A DNA stretch of 42,061 nucleotides from a virus. Below the pieces are notes generated by a model. That model was not told the DNA's origin. It saw only the letters and a list, made by a program, of their open reading frames with translations, and ran no database searches. The stretch is taken from the IMG/VR virus record IMGVR_UViG_3300047562_002538, positions 1 through 42,061 of that record. The stretch is one strand, 5' to 3'. Both the position numbers and the translations under genes were made by a program. Positions 1 to 7,991 of the stretch are shown here, in pieces. The first letter of the stretch is position 1; each line of letters starts with the position of its first letter.

Positions 1-2
1 GT

Positions 3-896
3 GCTCCAGTCTATAACTGTACAGTATCAAACGGCGGCACTGACATCGCTGTTCCTAGAAGCCAGTGGAATGGCGTCAAACTCGACGGCACATCAAGCAG
101 TGGTATCGTAGCAGACCCAACCAAGATACAGTTGATCAACATCGAATATGAATGGTATGGTGCGGGACAAGTCAAGTTTGGTTGGGTGATTGACGGTTCC
201 ACTCACATAATACATACTCATAAAAATGCCAACAGACATGACCGACCCTGGGCACAGACTCCCTTCCTTCCCATCAGGATGGAAATTGAAGCACTGACCA
301 CGGTGGCGGGTGGTCCATACACCATGCTACAAGGATCCAATAGTGTTATATCAGAAGGCACGGTGGGCAAACTTGGTATCGCCCAAAACATCAGTGCTCC
401 TTTCTACGGCACACGAATGGCAAGTGCTTTGACCACCGCAGGGACCAAGGACAATTGGTATCCCATTTTGAGCATTAGACTAAAGTCCACAGCACTGAAC
501 GGAATCGTGTTACCACAGATGTTCCAAGTCGCTACCATTGACAACACCAACGTGTTTTACAAACTGGTGCGTAATGCTACAATACCAGCAGCAGTCACGG
601 CAGGTGCAGATGGTCCGCAACCTTGGCTGGACCATCCAGACCCGAACGGATTCACACAGTATCAGACCTATATCAACCCAGCCAACATCACTGAAGCCAA
701 TCACGGCAGTGTGCTTGATAGTGGGTTCGTTATCGCAGGTGGTGGAGGCACAGGCGTCCAGTTAGAGGCAAAAACAGCATACCAAATCGGTAGGACCAAC
801 CTGGGGACAGTCAGTGATACATTCACCATCCTATGTGCTTCAAACGGCACGGGTAAAGACGCACTGGCATCATTCACTTGGATCGAACAACGCTAG
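3..896 (+). CDS. Tail fibre / virion adhesin protein, 5'-truncated
   Basis: The frame is open from the first bases of the window, so the gene starts upstream and only the last 297 codons are seen. A TTG at 132 is not needed as a start. The protein contains the stretch IEYEWYGAGQVKFGWVIDG followed by H, N, R-rich residues and LPIRMEIEAL. I recognise this as a domain frequent in virion appendage proteins of marine tailed phages, where the same core (L/I-xx-W-x-G-x-G-x-V-x-x-G) recurs. The C-terminal part is Gly/Thr-rich beta-type sequence without signal or membrane segments. Role inferred: part of a tail fibre or baseplate adhesin. The next gene follows after 18 bases. Confidence 0.6.
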   Translation, partial: APVYNCTVSNGGTDIAVPRSQWNGVKLDGTSSSGIVADPTKIQLINIEYEWYGAGQVKFGWVIDGSTHIIHTHKNANRHDRPWAQTPFLPIRMEIEALTTVAGGPYTMLQGSNSVISEGTVGKLGIAQNISAPFYGTRMASALTTAGTKDNWYPILSIRLKSTALNGIVLPQMFQVATIDNTNVFYKLVRNATIPAAVTAGADGPQPWLDHPDPNGFTQYQTYINPANITEANHGSVLDSGFVIAGGGGTGVQLEAKTAYQIGRTNLGTVSDTFTILCASNGTGKDALASFTWIEQR

Positions 897-914
897 GGTT
901 TATGAGGTGAGATA

Positions 915-1337
915 ATGTATAGAAAGTATATCAACATAGTAGAAGCGGCCAACAAGGGCTGTCCCATCGCAACCTACGACATTGATGTCAACCTAAAGAA
1001 TCGCCAGAAGGCCATAGACGAATATCACTATGGTCCTGCCAATCCAGATGAGCCAGAATCATATTGGAAGGACGCTGCCAAGCGTTGGGACATCGCAGAG
1101 AAGACTGCGAAAACAATGAAGTGCGAAAACTGTGCGGCGTTTGATGTTTCAGACAAGATGTGGGCATGTATCGAGGATGGTATCAAAGGTGATGAGAAAG
1201 ATGCTGATGCTATGGCTACCATACACAAAGCAGACTTAGGCTACTGCAACTTCCTACATTTCAAATGTGCAGGCACACGTAGTTGTTCTGCTTGGGTCAG
1301 TGGCGGTGCCATTGATGATAAAGATAGAACTGAATAA
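915..1337 (+). CDS. Cysteine-rich small protein with iron-sulfur-like cysteine spacing
   Basis: 140 residues; start supported by the ribosome site GAGGTGA ten bases upstream. The second half carries six cysteines: C70-x2-C73, C85, C111, C117 and C123, with aromatic residues between them. The CxxC...C...C order resembles small high-potential iron-sulfur proteins and related phage proteins of unknown role; C16 is an extra cysteine near the N terminus. No signal peptide, so it would be cytoplasmic or in the virion. It lies between a fibre gene and another cysteine-rich gene (1682). Metal or Fe-S binding is inferred from spacing only. Confidence 0.6.
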   Translation: MYRKYINIVEAANKGCPIATYDIDVNLKNRQKAIDEYHYGPANPDEPESYWKDAAKRWDIAEKTAKTMKCENCAAFDVSDKMWACIEDGIKGDEKDADAMATIHKADLGYCNFLHFKCAGTRSCSAWVSGGAIDDKDRTE

Positions 1338-1347
1338 GGAGATAAAA

Positions 1348-1662
1348 ATGCTTTCAATGCTAGATCAATATGATGGTAATCCTAATTATAGAAAATTTTT
1401 AGTAAACCTACCTAATTTAAATTTGAGTAACGAAGTTAACGAAAACGGAAGTTTAACTGACAATGTTATATCAAAGATACTAAGGACAGTAGGTAGTAAT
1501 TTACATCAAGCTATGGTTTTAGAAAACGCAGTGGAACTAAAATTTGTTTTACATAAATCAGAAATCACTGTTGAAAATCTACAAAAAATGGTTCAAAGTA
1601 TAGGAAGTTCTGTAGGAACAGATTCTTATGATCTAACAGGTTTAACCGTAACAGAATTATAG
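1348..1662 (+). CDS. Hypothetical protein, 104 aa
   Basis: The start at 1348 is chosen over an upstream start at 1267 because AAGGAGA lies just before it and the upstream extension overlaps the previous gene by 71 bases. The product is soluble and rich in Asn, Leu, Val and Ser (NLPNLNLSNEVNENG), with no cysteine, signal or membrane segment. The DNA is clearly more AT-rich than the genes on either side, which may point to recent acquisition. I do not recognise a family. Confidence 0.55.
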   Translation: MLSMLDQYDGNPNYRKFLVNLPNLNLSNEVNENGSLTDNVISKILRTVGSNLHQAMVLENAVELKFVLHKSEITVENLQKMVQSIGSSVGTDSYDLTGLTVTEL

Positions 1663-1681
1663 AATTTTAGAGGAGCGACAG

Positions 1682-1837
1682 ATGGAAAACTATATTGACG
1701 ACATCGAAGCATATCAGAGATTAGTACCACAGTGCAAGTGCTGGCATCCTAAGCACTGCGGACATAGCTGTATGGAATCTGGTTGCGATTGCACAGAATG
1801 CCAATGTCCGATCTGTTTATCAGAAGCAGAGAAATAA
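1682..1837 (+). CDS. 51-aa cysteine-rich metal-binding-type peptide
   Basis: Small gene with a strong ribosome site (GAGGAG, 7 bases upstream). Nine cysteines lie within residues 18-45 (18, 20, 26, 30, 35, 37, 40, 42, 45), as C-x-C, C-x-C and C-x2-C pairs mixed with three histidines. This dense Cys/His arrangement looks like a metallothionein-like or zinc-cluster peptide, but I cannot assign a family. The stop is one base from the next start (1839), so translation is probably coupled. It follows the cysteine-rich gene at 915 with one gene between. Confidence 0.6.
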   Translation: MENYIDDIEAYQRLVPQCKCWHPKHCGHSCMESGCDCTECQCPICLSEAEK

Positions 1838-1838
1838 T

Positions 1839-2459
1839 ATGTTCCGTAGGCGGAATGTAACACTGATTAATGAGCCAGTGTGTCGAAATTCTGTCGATTC
1901 TCTAGTCGCAGATGATTTCCGTTACTACGACAAAGATGGATTCGAACTCAATAAAGCCGAACAAAAATTTTATTCAGCTAACGGTTTGCCTGTCATAGAC
2001 TGCCTCAATCACTTATGCTGGCAGGAACCTTGGTTTGAGATGGAACAGGATGCAGACGATCTAATACTGGATCACTGCATGTTCTTATGCCGTGCTAGCT
2101 ACGACGACGATGCTTTAACACAATTAAAAGAGTTTAAAAAAACCGTGCCTACTGCTGATTTGCTGATACGCACGAGACAGAAGTGGGGATTCGATTTCAA
2201 TCTCGATGCAGTCGCAGAAGACGGCACGGTCTACGAAGTACTACACATAGAGTATGACAACTACGACTTTATAACCTTCCGAGAGCAGATGCTGATATTT
2301 GATGTCAAAGTGCGCCACACTGACTGGCATGACTGTGCCCGGCAGGTATGGGCTAAACGTGATGAGTGGCAGCACCTAAGTGGATTTGCACAGAATGATT
2401 GGAAGAGTTGGTTCCTATTGGGTTGGCGTAAAGCTGAATACACAGAGAAGAGCATATAA
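1839..2459 (+). CDS. Hypothetical protein, 206 aa
   Basis: Acidic soluble protein, rich in Asp, Trp and aromatic residues, beginning one base after the stop of the 51-aa cysteine-rich gene. Visible features are a cluster of histidine and cysteine (LNHLCWQEPWFEM near residues 57-70) and a C-terminal tryptophan-rich segment (DWKSWFLLGW). No signal peptide, no membrane segment and no nucleotide-binding motif. I believe similar proteins of unknown function occur in marine T4-like phages but cannot name the family. The T4-type late promoter for the next gene overlaps its end. Confidence 0.6.
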   Translation: MFRRRNVTLINEPVCRNSVDSLVADDFRYYDKDGFELNKAEQKFYSANGLPVIDCLNHLCWQEPWFEMEQDADDLILDHCMFLCRASYDDDALTQLKEFKKTVPTADLLIRTRQKWGFDFNLDAVAEDGTVYEVLHIEYDNYDFITFREQMLIFDVKVRHTDWHDCARQVWAKRDEWQHLSGFAQNDWKSWFLLGWRKAEYTEKSI

Positions 2460-2462
2460 ATA
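2455..2462 (+). promoter_or_regulatory. T4-type late promoter core TATAAATA
   Basis: Perfect TATAAATA, 27 bases before the start of the nuclease gene at 2489 and overlapping the stop region of the previous gene. In T4-like phages this octamer is the -10 element recognised by the late sigma factor gp55. The leader behind it contains ATACTTTATAAAGGAG, similar to the leaders of dnaK and hsp20 in this window. Confidence 0.6.
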
Positions 2463-2488
2463 ACAGCATACTTTATAAAGGAGCGGTA

Positions 2489-2929
2489 ATGAAATACCTA
2501 TTATCAATCATACTAGCGGCTGTGATGATCACCCCCGCACTAGCAGCTAAACAAAAAGAAGGTGTCGTTTACGATGCCAAACTAACAAGACTAATTGACG
2601 GAGACACGGTAGCTTTCCGTGCTGACTTTCTGCCACCACCTCTCAAGCCTGAACTGTCCATTAGAGTATTCGGAGTGGACACTCCAGAAAAAGGACACAG
2701 AGCACAGTGCGACAAAGAACGAGCTGCTGGTGATGCAGCCTCGGCCTTCACTAAGAATGCCATTAAGAATTCAACTAAACACCAAATCGTCCTCTATGGA
2801 TGGGACAAGTACGGTGGTCGTGTTTTGGGAGATATCCTTCTAGACGGCCAGAGTTTAAGAGCAATGTTGATCGCCAACGGTTTCGCCCGTGAGTATTACG
2901 GAGAGAAAAAAGAAAGTTGGTGCGACTAA
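2489..2929 (+). CDS. Exported staphylococcal nuclease (thermonuclease) homologue
   Basis: 146 residues with an N-terminal signal peptide (1-19, cleavage after ALA). The SNase fold is clear: LIDGDT at 35-40, then R59-V-F-G-V-D64-T-P-E67, which supplies a catalytic Arg, a calcium-ligand Asp and the general-base Glu, and KYGGRVLGD with the second catalytic Arg. Two cysteines could form a disulfide in the periplasm. The family cuts DNA and RNA with Ca2+. Role inferred: degrading nucleic acid in the periplasm or outside the cell, for nucleotide salvage or against competing DNA. Start supported by AAGGAG at 8 bases and a perfect late promoter at 2455. Confidence 0.85.
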   Translation: MKYLLSIILAAVMITPALAAKQKEGVVYDAKLTRLIDGDTVAFRADFLPPPLKPELSIRVFGVDTPEKGHRAQCDKERAAGDAASAFTKNAIKNSTKHQIVLYGWDKYGGRVLGDILLDGQSLRAMLIANGFAREYYGEKKESWCD

Positions 2930-3047
2930 AGAACTCACCTTAGGACCGTTTAGTTACGGTGAGTGGGCGGCTGCTGCCCCAGGAATGATAGTAGGAGTCG
3001 TGCCCGAGGGCATTCCAGGAAGTGAGCAAATTTCTTTAGAATTTTAA
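2889..3047 (+). CDS. Possible 52-aa protein overlapping the nuclease gene
   Basis: Open frame from a GTG inside the 3' end of the nuclease gene (overlap 41 bases, +1 frame) to TAA at 3045. After residue 14 it reads like real protein (LTLGPFSYGEWAAAAPGM, then VVPEGIPG). The ribosome site is weak (AACGG), so the start is uncertain and the frame could be a decayed or frameshifted extension. Without it the 180 bases after the nuclease would be empty, which is unusual here. No family recognised. Confidence 0.3.
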   Translation: MSITERKKKVGATKELTLGPFSYGEWAAAAPGMIVGVVPEGIPGSEQISLEF

Positions 3048-3111
3048 TATTTGTAATAATGCTGTAACATTTGCGTGTTTAAATATTTTTATGATTGCAG
3101 ATAGGATTATC

Positions 3112-3207
3112 ATGCTCTTGTTGTGGGCAGTTATTTTAGAATCAATTATTATTATTTCTTTAAGCATTGGTGGATTTTTTTACAGTGCTATCTCTACTTG
3201 GATTTGA
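3112..3207 (+). CDS. 31-aa single-pass membrane peptide
   Basis: ATG at 3112 with ATAGGA six bases upstream; an in-frame ATG at 3091 would give 38 residues. The peptide is almost all hydrophobic (LLLWAVILES, then IIIISLSIGGFF), a single transmembrane helix. Its stop is two bases from an ATG at 3210 that is in frame with the phosphate-symporter gene, so the two could be coupled. Too short for family recognition; one of three membrane peptides of about 30 residues in this window (also 7141 and 26007). Confidence 0.4.
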   Translation: MLLLWAVILESIIIISLSIGGFFYSAISTWI

Positions 3208-3242
3208 TAATGAAAGATAAACTTGTTAAAAAGGTAAAGAAA

Positions 3243-3680
3243 ATGGAACTCAATAATCCCCTAATCACCACTCTCATTGGACTGGTGATTTTTTATATCG
3301 GTTTAAAGATGTTTAGTGGTGGTATGAAATCGATGGGTAATATTGATCATTTACAATGGTTTATATCAAGTCCGATGTATATGTTCTTTGGTGGTATTAT
3401 TATGACACTACTTTGGCAAAGTTCTAGTTTGAGCACAACAGCAATCATAGCATTAGTTGCCAGTGGTGCAGTTCCTTTACCGGCAGCGATTGCGGCAGTG
3501 TTAGGAGCGAACATAGGCACGACCGGTACAATTTGGATTGCTGGATTGTTAGTTGCAGATGGTATGCCACAAGGTGACACTTTACGAATAGCATTAGTTC
3601 ACACTGGCGCTAATCTTTTAATGGCAGTAACTCTACTACCTTTTGTGCATCATATTGCTAGATTTTTAGCAAAATTCTAA
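3243..3680 (+). CDS. Half-size Na+/phosphate cotransporter (NptA/PF02690-like)
   Basis: 145 residues with about four hydrophobic segments. The signature of the Na+/Pi cotransporter II family is present: WQSSSLSTTAIIALVASG (Q59-S60-S61-S62) and GANIGTT at 88-94. The usual bacterial protein has two such repeats; here only one exists, so it must dimerise or pair with a host protein. Start 3243 is preferred because AAAAAGG lies upstream; starting at 3210 would add a lysine-rich N terminus. Inferred role: uptake of phosphate into the infected cell by Na+ symport. A perfect late promoter for the next gene follows at 3698. Confidence 0.7.
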   Translation: MELNNPLITTLIGLVIFYIGLKMFSGGMKSMGNIDHLQWFISSPMYMFFGGIIMTLLWQSSSLSTTAIIALVASGAVPLPAAIAAVLGANIGTTGTIWIAGLLVADGMPQGDTLRIALVHTGANLLMAVTLLPFVHHIARFLAKF

Positions 3681-3697
3681 TTTTCTATCAGCTTTCC

Positions 3698-3705
3698 TAT
3701 AAATA
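3698..3705 (+). promoter_or_regulatory. T4-type late promoter core TATAAATA
   Basis: Perfect octamer 21 bases before the ATG at 3726. The sequence ATAGGAGGGTGAGCT follows, giving a strong ribosome site right after the expected RNA start. Confidence 0.6.
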
Positions 3706-3725
3706 TTTTTATAGGAGGGTGAGCT

Positions 3726-3884
3726 ATGAAACAGAAGCGATTAGTCCGCGAACTGTATCAGGCTTGCCGCGACCACGACGATAAAAAGATTAGAGAGCTC
3801 CGTGAAGAAGAGTTCCGCAAGATTTTCAAGCGTAAGGCCGAAGGCAAGCCTTTTAACACACGCTGGACACTGATAAAACTTTAA
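3726..3884 (+). CDS. Small basic/acidic helical protein, 52 aa
   Basis: Very strong ribosome site (TAGGAGGGTGA) behind a perfect late promoter, so well expressed. The peptide is charged and helical ([20 protein letters not shown]) and ends with [13 protein letters not shown] recall short conserved proteins of this type in T4-like marine phages, function unknown. It converges on the HAD gene, the two stop codons overlapping by four bases. Confidence 0.6.
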   Translation: MKQKRLVRELYQACRDHDDKKIRELREEEFRKIFKRKAEGKPFNTRWTLIKL

Positions 3885-4465
3885 CCTACGATACGCTCGT
3901 AGATCTCTTTCCAGTTTCTAACACGAGGGATCTCCGAGTGTTCGTAGTCCATATTGTGCCCGTGTTCCATCAACAATGGACGGAGTCCTACATCCAATCC
4001 TGCTCGGCAGTTATCGATCTTGTCCTCGATCCACCAACAGCCCGTATCACGATAATGCTCTAGCACACTGTCTTTGTCAGCGCCAGTGTCTAGGTAAACG
4101 AACTTTTCAAACGCTGTCTTGCCAAACAGTTTCTGCAGGTTCATAGTACGAAGTTTCTGTGCGTTTTCATTTTTGCTCAGTGATGTGATGCAGTGGAACA
4201 CATAGCCGTGTTCTTCGTGCAGTCGTTTTACATAGTACATACTATCACGCAGAGCAGGTAGAAATCCCACTGATGCTGATTCATTAAAGATCTTGATCAG
4301 CTTTTTGCCCTGTTCTGGGTCGATGCCGTAGCGTTTGCCAATATTATAAATGAACTGGCCACCTTCTTGTTTTTGGAAGCCGTGTTCCTGCATCCAAATA
4401 TCGAAAGCATATTCCCAGTCCAAAATAACGCCATCTGCGTCTGTTAAAATTACTTTATCTTTCAT
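3881..4465 (-). CDS. HAD-superfamily phosphatase (5'-nucleotidase-like)
   Basis: 194 residues from the ATG at 4465; a longer frame to 4531 runs through the promoter and is not used. The N terminus [14 protein letters not shown] carries the HAD nucleophile motif D9-x-D11-G. Later CITSLSKNE fits motif II and [13 protein letters not shown] fits motif IV with its acidic pair. It resembles phage and bacterial 5'(3')-deoxyribonucleotidases. Inferred role: dephosphorylating nucleotides or another small metabolite. It has its own consensus sigma-70 promoter and points against the surrounding genes, suggesting early expression. Confidence 0.75.
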   Translation of the reverse strand: MKDKVILTDADGVILDWEYAFDIWMQEHGFQKQEGGQFIYNIGKRYGIDPEQGKKLIKIFNESASVGFLPALRDSMYYVKRLHEEHGYVFHCITSLSKNENAQKLRTMNLQKLFGKTAFEKFVYLDTGADKDSVLEHYRDTGCWWIEDKIDNCRAGLDVGLRPLLMEHGHNMDYEHSEIPRVRNWKEIYERIVG

Positions 4466-4471
4466 ACTATA

Positions 4472-4500
4472 ATTATATACGCATATTATCTTTTTGTCAA
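4472..4500 (-). promoter_or_regulatory. Consensus sigma-70 promoter for the HAD gene
   Basis: On the minus strand TTGACA (4500-4495) and TATAAT (4477-4472) with exactly 17 bases between them, the ideal host-type promoter. It lies 7 bases before the ATG at 4465, leaving almost no leader. Confidence 0.75.
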
Positions 4501-4515
4501 CCTGTGCTGTACTGC

Positions 4516-4523
4516 CATAAATA
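4516..4523 (+). promoter_or_regulatory. T4-type late promoter, one mismatch (CATAAATA)
   Basis: CATAAATA 27 bases before the isocitrate lyase start; differs from TATAAATA only at the first base. The HAD promoter reads the other way from the same intergenic stretch, so a host-type and a phage-late-type promoter sit back to back. Confidence 0.5.
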
Positions 4524-4549
4524 ACTGACACAAATTAGGAGGATCCAAA

Positions 4550-5848
4550 ATGGAACCAACACACTCACAGACAGCAGATAGACAATGGAGAGCCTATCAA
4601 CTACAAAACGATTGGGCTACTAAAGATAGATGGAAAGGGATTACTAGACCCTATACAGCAGATGAAGTAGTGAGCCTACAAGGTTCGCGAGTTTATCCAG
4701 ATCAGTTTGCTGTCGACCAAGCTAACAAATTATGGACCTTGCTCCATAAAGAAGACTATGTAAACACCTTAGGTGCTCTCACAGGAATGCAGGCACTACA
4801 GCAGGTCAAAGCAGGACTCAAAGCAATATACCTATCAGGATGGCAGGTAGCAGGTGATGCTAACTTAGCCGGAGAGATGTATCCAGATCAATCGTTGTAT
4901 CCAGCAGACTCTGTACCAGCAGTGGTAAAGAAGATCAACAACACATTCCGCAGAGCAGATCAGATACAGTGGATGGAAGGACACGGCGATCGTGATTTCT
5001 TCGCACCCATCGTTGCTGATGCTGAAGCAGGGTTCGGTGGTGTGCTAAATGCTTTCGAACTGATGAAGGCCATGATCGCCGCAGGTGCCGCAGGGGTTCA
5101 CTTTGAAGATCAATTAGCGTCTGCCAAGAAGTGCGGACATATGGGAGGGAAAGTCCTTGTACCAACCAGAGAAGCAGTCAATAAACTTGTTGCCGCTCGT
5201 CTCGCTAGTGATGTTATGGGCGTGCCTACTCTTGTTATTGCACGAACTGATGCCGAAGCCGGTGACCTTATCACTAGCGACGTTGATGACAATGACAAGC
5301 CTTTTCTTACTGGCGAAAGAACTGTTGAAGGATTCTACAGAACCCGCAACGGAATCGACCAAGCAGTCAGCAGAGCAGTCGCCTACGCACCCTACGCAGA
5401 CCTCGTGTGGTGCGAAACAGGACGGCCTGACCTCGAGTTCGCCAAAGAGTTCGCAGAGCGAGTCCACAAGCACTTTCCAAATAAAATGCTAGCCTATAAC
5501 TGTTCACCTAGCTTCAATTGGAAGAAGAACCTAGACGACGCTACTATTGCCAAGTTCCAGCGTGAACTCGGTGCTATGGGCTACAAGTTCCAGTTCATTA
5601 CCTTGGCAGGTTTCCATAACTTAAACAACGGTATGTTTGAACTGGCACACGGTTATGCCCGCAACGGTATGACAGCATTTGTTGAAATGCAGGAGCGTGA
5701 GTTCGCTAATGCTGCCCTAGGATTTGAAGCAGTCAAGCATCAGCGTGAAGTCGGTACTGGCTACTTCGATCGTGTAACAACCACTATCGAAGCAGATGCA
5801 TCAACACAAGCACTGAAGGGATCAACCGAAGAGGAGCAGTTCCATTGA
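4550..5848 (+). CDS. aceA: Isocitrate lyase
   Basis: 432 residues, the normal length of bacterial AceA (434 in E. coli). The family signature KKCGH is at 193-197 with catalytic C195 in the same place as in E. coli; [24 protein letters not shown] and a final GSTEEEQFH are all present, so the enzyme looks complete. It splits isocitrate to succinate and glyoxylate, the first glyoxylate-shunt step. No malate synthase is in the window, so glyoxylate would go to host enzymes. It leads a block with an oxygenase, an aldolase and a desaturase, has a strong ribosome site (AGGAGG) and a near-perfect late promoter. Unusual cargo for a phage. Confidence 0.95.
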   Translation: MEPTHSQTADRQWRAYQLQNDWATKDRWKGITRPYTADEVVSLQGSRVYPDQFAVDQANKLWTLLHKEDYVNTLGALTGMQALQQVKAGLKAIYLSGWQVAGDANLAGEMYPDQSLYPADSVPAVVKKINNTFRRADQIQWMEGHGDRDFFAPIVADAEAGFGGVLNAFELMKAMIAAGAAGVHFEDQLASAKKCGHMGGKVLVPTREAVNKLVAARLASDVMGVPTLVIARTDAEAGDLITSDVDDNDKPFLTGERTVEGFYRTRNGIDQAVSRAVAYAPYADLVWCETGRPDLEFAKEFAERVHKHFPNKMLAYNCSPSFNWKKNLDDATIAKFQRELGAMGYKFQFITLAGFHNLNNGMFELAHGYARNGMTAFVEMQEREFANAALGFEAVKHQREVGTGYFDRVTTTIEADASTQALKGSTEEEQFH

Positions 5849-6513
5849 TATACATTCCAGTAACTATTTTTGATAATTTTTTAAATGACCCAGATAGTGT
5901 TAGGAATTTTGCTTTAGAAACAGAATATCATCGTAGTCCTGGTCATTATCCAGGACTACGCTCTGATAGATTAGACGTCATAGCTCCCGAACTCGAACGT
6001 GATTTTAGCAAGAAAGTTATTGAAACAGTATTTGATACCCACGAAGCTGACTATTCATGGAAGATTGAAAGCTCTTTTCAATCTATACCTGAAAAGTTTA
6101 AAGAAGGATGGGTTCACGACGATACCAGTCCAGATGGATGGAACATTGCTGGAATATTGTATTTAAACCCTTCCGCCCCAATGAATAGCGGGACATCGAT
6201 TTATAAAACGATACCCGGATTCGATTATAGATACGTCGATATCAAAAGATACAGTAATATCAAACATAAGTTCTTTAGAGGCGAATATGTGTCTGATTAT
6301 GACCAAGAAAGGAATTATTTCAATTCTCTTTTCCGGAGAACTGTTGCTGTAGAAAATATCTATAATAGACTTTTAGTATACAGCGCATCTGAACTACACA
6401 AAGCCGATTTTTTCTTTGGAAATAACATAGCAGATTCCAGATTGACTCTGATGTTTTACATGAATGTATCGAAACTAGAAAAAGGACCAACTGATGTTAG
6501 AAACGATCTGTGA
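5845..6513 (+). CDS. 2OG-Fe(II) oxygenase-like protein (DUF6445 type)
   Basis: 222 residues starting at TTG, which overlaps the isocitrate lyase stop as TTGA; GAGGAG sits 8 bases upstream and supports this start. H-x-D-like iron ligands are seen in [10 protein letters not shown] (near residue 90), followed by [10 protein letters not shown] and GTSIYK; the distal His and the 2OG-binding Arg fit [11 protein letters not shown] and [10 protein letters not shown] near the C terminus. This order is that of DUF6445-type oxygenases found in phages and bacteria. Substrate unknown. Reaction: oxidation coupled to 2-oxoglutarate becoming succinate and CO2. More AT-rich than aceA. Confidence 0.7.
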   Translation: MIYIPVTIFDNFLNDPDSVRNFALETEYHRSPGHYPGLRSDRLDVIAPELERDFSKKVIETVFDTHEADYSWKIESSFQSIPEKFKEGWVHDDTSPDGWNIAGILYLNPSAPMNSGTSIYKTIPGFDYRYVDIKRYSNIKHKFFRGEYVSDYDQERNYFNSLFRRTVAVENIYNRLLVYSASELHKADFFFGNNIADSRLTLMFYMNVSKLEKGPTDVRNDL

Positions 6514-7144
6514 TATTTTAGTAGAAGCCTACAAGCGTAATTGGATTACCAGCAGAGACGGCAACGTCTCTATCCGTCATCACGACAGAGATCACTTTTA
6601 TGTAACACCATCAGGAGTCCGCAAGCAGACTCTACAACCAGATCAGTTTAAAAAAATAAAGATAGTGCATGGATTTTTTGGCCAACCTCCTCGCCAAGTC
6701 TACGATTGGACGGAAATGCCTTACAGCGATATTTCTGTAGGATTAAAACCCACAGGCGAAATGCCTTTGCACTTCGGACTACAGCGAGAAATAGGTACAC
6801 ATGAGGTTCGTGTAGTCACACATATCCATCCTACCTACATTGTCGCTGCCATGCATGCCGGCATCGAACTTTCGGAATTAGTCAAGGACTTTCCTGAACT
6901 AAGCCGTTATACTCGTGTAGCGCCTAATGTAGGAGATGTGCCTCCGATCAGTCAAGAACTAGGCGATCAGTGCCATGATAAACTAGGGTTAAATCCTAAA
7001 ACAGGAGAACTTAAATATGATATCGTGGGTATCAAAGGACACGGTGTAGTCGCTATAGACGAAACCCCCTGGAGATCCTTCGAACATATAGAGCGTTTAG
7101 AACACATCTGTAAAATCGTTCTGGCCTCTGGGAACTTTCATTGA
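6494..7144 (+). CDS. Class II aldolase / epimerase family protein
   Basis: 216 residues, overlapping the oxygenase gene by 20 bases, with AAAGGA before the ATG. Class II aldolase (AraD/FucA/MtnB) motifs: RDGNVSIR at about 21-28, YVTPSGV, MPLHFGL, THIHP with the metal-binding H-x-H, and IKGHGVVAI followed by FEHIERLEH with another His. Members are Zn2+-dependent and cleave or epimerise sugar phosphates, or dehydrate methylthioribulose-1-phosphate. Which one cannot be told from sequence. It sits in the metabolic block headed by isocitrate lyase. Confidence 0.85.
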   Translation: MLETICDILVEAYKRNWITSRDGNVSIRHHDRDHFYVTPSGVRKQTLQPDQFKKIKIVHGFFGQPPRQVYDWTEMPYSDISVGLKPTGEMPLHFGLQREIGTHEVRVVTHIHPTYIVAAMHAGIELSELVKDFPELSRYTRVAPNVGDVPPISQELGDQCHDKLGLNPKTGELKYDIVGIKGHGVVAIDETPWRSFEHIERLEHICKIVLASGNFH

Positions 7145-7224
7145 TAGAAATATTTCTTCTTTATGTTCTTCCTGCGATTGGCATCAGCATCCATGTTTGG
7201 GCGCTGTGGGAGATTTTTAAATGA
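7141..7224 (+). CDS. Possible 27-aa single-pass membrane peptide
   Basis: TTG start at 7141 overlaps the aldolase stop (TTGA) and its own TGA overlaps the desaturase ATG (ATGA), so all three frames are joined by stop-start overlaps. GGGAA lies about ten bases upstream. The peptide is one hydrophobic helix (FLLYVLPAIGISIHVWALW). The same TTGA coupling is used at 5845 and 10362, which argues for a real gene, but the length gives little power. Confidence 0.45.
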   Translation: MIEIFLLYVLPAIGISIHVWALWEIFK

Positions 7225-7925
7225 CAGCAATTATCTATACCCTGGTGATGGTACAAATCACCATAGCGTGTGTTACTCTCTACTTACATAGATCGCAAGC
7301 ACACAGAGCAGTACAATTCCATCCTGCGGTTGCACACTTTATGCGCTTCTGGTTATGGCTTACAACAGGTATGGTCACCAAAGAATGGGTGGCTATACAT
7401 CGCAAGCATCATCAGGCTGCTGACACAGAAGAAGACCCACATTCACCTAAACAACACGGTATCTGGCGTGTGCTGTTCGGCGGTGCTTTTCTGTATCACC
7501 GAGCCAGCAAAAACAAAAAACTCGTCTACGATCTAGGACACGGTACACCCGAAGACTGGATCGAAGAAAACTTATACACCCCGCACAGTCGCCTAGGGAT
7601 TCTTTTAATGTTGATCATAGATCTTGTTCTTTTTGGCCCTGTGGGATTCGTGGTCTGGGGTGTCCAAATGCTTTGGATTCCCTTATGGGCTGCGGGAATA
7701 ATCAACGGTCTTGCCCATTGGTGGGGATATCGCAACTATGATGTCAAAGATACTAGCCGTAACTTATGGCCTATAGCTTTCTGGATCGGTGGAGAAGAAT
7801 TACACAACAATCACCACGGCGATGGAACATCGGCTAAGTTTAGCAAGAAATGGTGGGAGTTTGATATTGGATGGCAGTATATAAAAATACTGTGTTTCTT
7901 TAGATTAGCCAAAGTTAGATCATAA
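7221..7925 (+). CDS. Membrane fatty-acid (acyl-CoA/acyl-lipid) desaturase
   Basis: 234 residues with hydrophobic segments and the three histidine boxes of delta-9-type desaturases: HRSQAHR (23-29), HRKHH (60-64) and HNNHH (195-199), which bind the di-iron centre. It introduces a double bond into membrane acyl chains using O2 and electrons from ferredoxin or cytochrome b5-like donors. It is shorter than typical homologues (about 280-300) but keeps all boxes. Desaturases occur as auxiliary genes in some marine phages. Last gene of the metabolic block; a sigma-70 promoter for the methyltransferase follows at once. Confidence 0.9.
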   Translation: MTAIIYTLVMVQITIACVTLYLHRSQAHRAVQFHPAVAHFMRFWLWLTTGMVTKEWVAIHRKHHQAADTEEDPHSPKQHGIWRVLFGGAFLYHRASKNKKLVYDLGHGTPEDWIEENLYTPHSRLGILLMLIIDLVLFGPVGFVVWGVQMLWIPLWAAGIINGLAHWWGYRNYDVKDTSRNLWPIAFWIGGEELHNNHHGDGTSAKFSKKWWEFDIGWQYIKILCFFRLAKVRS

Positions 7926-7935
7926 ATTTTTGACA

Positions 7936-7964
7936 TTGACAAATATACTTTAAATTAGTATAAT
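7936..7964 (+). promoter_or_regulatory. Perfect consensus sigma-70 promoter
   Basis: TTGACA (7936-7941), 17 bases, TATAAT (7959-7964): both hexamers match the consensus with ideal spacing. It lies 27 bases before the methyltransferase ATG and implies early transcription by unmodified host polymerase. Confidence 0.8.
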
Positions 7965-7991
7965 ACAACATCAATTGAAAACTTCGTTTTT

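Noticed and set aside
5114-5473. 119-codon minus-strand ORF
   Set aside because: Antisense shadow of isocitrate lyase.
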